Shown piece by piece: positions 63,871 through 64,000 of a stretch of DNA of 64,000 nt. Below the pieces are notes generated by a model. The model saw only the letters and a list, made by a program, of their open reading frames with translations, was not told the origin of the DNA and made no database searches. Every line of letters begins with the position of its first letter. Positions within the stretch are counted from its first letter, which is position 1. The stretch is from Dendrolimus kikuchii (taxonomy: Eukaryota; Arthropoda; Insecta; Lepidoptera; Lasiocampidae). The DNA lies in assembly GCA_019925095.2 (NCBI GenBank), contig CM034392.1, forward strand, positions 24,060,387-24,124,386. The letters are read 5' to 3'. The translations under genes were made by a program, and so were the position numbers.

Positions 63871-64000
63871 CTACACTTTAGTGTTGTTTATAGCACTAGT
63901 TCAAACGGTTTTGTCCTTTGGAGCCTTCTATTTATATCCGTGTTGTCTAGAAACTAGACCGACACCACATTCACATGATGATGAAGCCGATGCTCGTGAG

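Overview
This window is eukaryotic nuclear DNA that looks like a lepidopteran (moth or butterfly) genome. It is AT-rich, has no compact genes or operons, and is built almost entirely of interspersed repeats typical of Lepidoptera: a tRNA-derived SINE ending in a CAGCAGTGGGACATTTATG-type tail, LINE 3' ends with ACAATAAAGAGT(TATC)n or (TATG)n tails, TCTATACTAATAT...CTAG(T) Helitron-like elements, and TTAA-flanked MITEs. I see no rRNA, no functional tRNA, no CRISPR and nothing bacterial. Species cannot be fixed from the sequence alone. Repeat family letters used below (A, B, C...) are my own labels.

The one long convincing gene is an intact RTE-type non-LTR retrotransposon at 24781-27995. It carries one open reading frame of about 1061 codons with an apurinic-type endonuclease, a reverse transcriptase with YADD, and a conserved C-terminal tail. 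It sits 14 bp inside the left end of a pogo/Tigger-like DNA transposon. Seven shorter pieces of the same LINE lie in the window (14037, 39302, 45188, 46593, 48357, 49297, 61890), several with clear target-site duplications (TSDs), so the family has been recently mobile here. The only segment that might be host coding is an open coiled-coil stretch at 34067-34627, with a frame break.

Layout: 1-5.2 kb holds a 26-bp minisatellite inside a possible terminal-inverted-repeat element, LINE tails, two Helitron-like copies, palindromic MITEs and a 33-bp minisatellite. 5.2-11.6 kb holds a SINE split by a TTAA MITE, three head-to-tail family A pieces, an 897-bp hAT-type element with an 8-bp TSD, and LINE C-termini. 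11.7-13.9 kb is an 805-bp tandem duplication whose units start with a SINE. 14-24.7 kb holds a solo LTR, LINE 3' ends, a GC-rich MITE, a piggyBac-like MITE and a long apparently unique stretch. 24.7-29.2 kb is the Tigger/RTE/MITE composite, part of which recurs at 49.7-50.8 kb. 29.2-39.3 kb is the least repeat-dense part. 39.3-52.1 kb is a nest of RTE copies, family A copies, a retroposon inside a LINE tail, and a second solo LTR (reverse). 52.1-64 kb holds a degenerate tandem array, (TA)n tracts, the 0.7-kb 26-bp minisatellite fused to an RTE C-terminus, and further MITE/LINE nests.

Most short open frames here are repeat shadows. In particular the 26-bp minisatellite is open in all six frames, and family A is open in several frames on both strands; neither should be annotated as a gene without other evidence. 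Nothing here amounts to a gene system; the interest lies in mobile-element structure: the SINE-mediated triplication, unusually long flanking duplications (44 and 61 bp), very short LINE insertions, and the minisatellite beginning where a related LINE copy has its stop codon.
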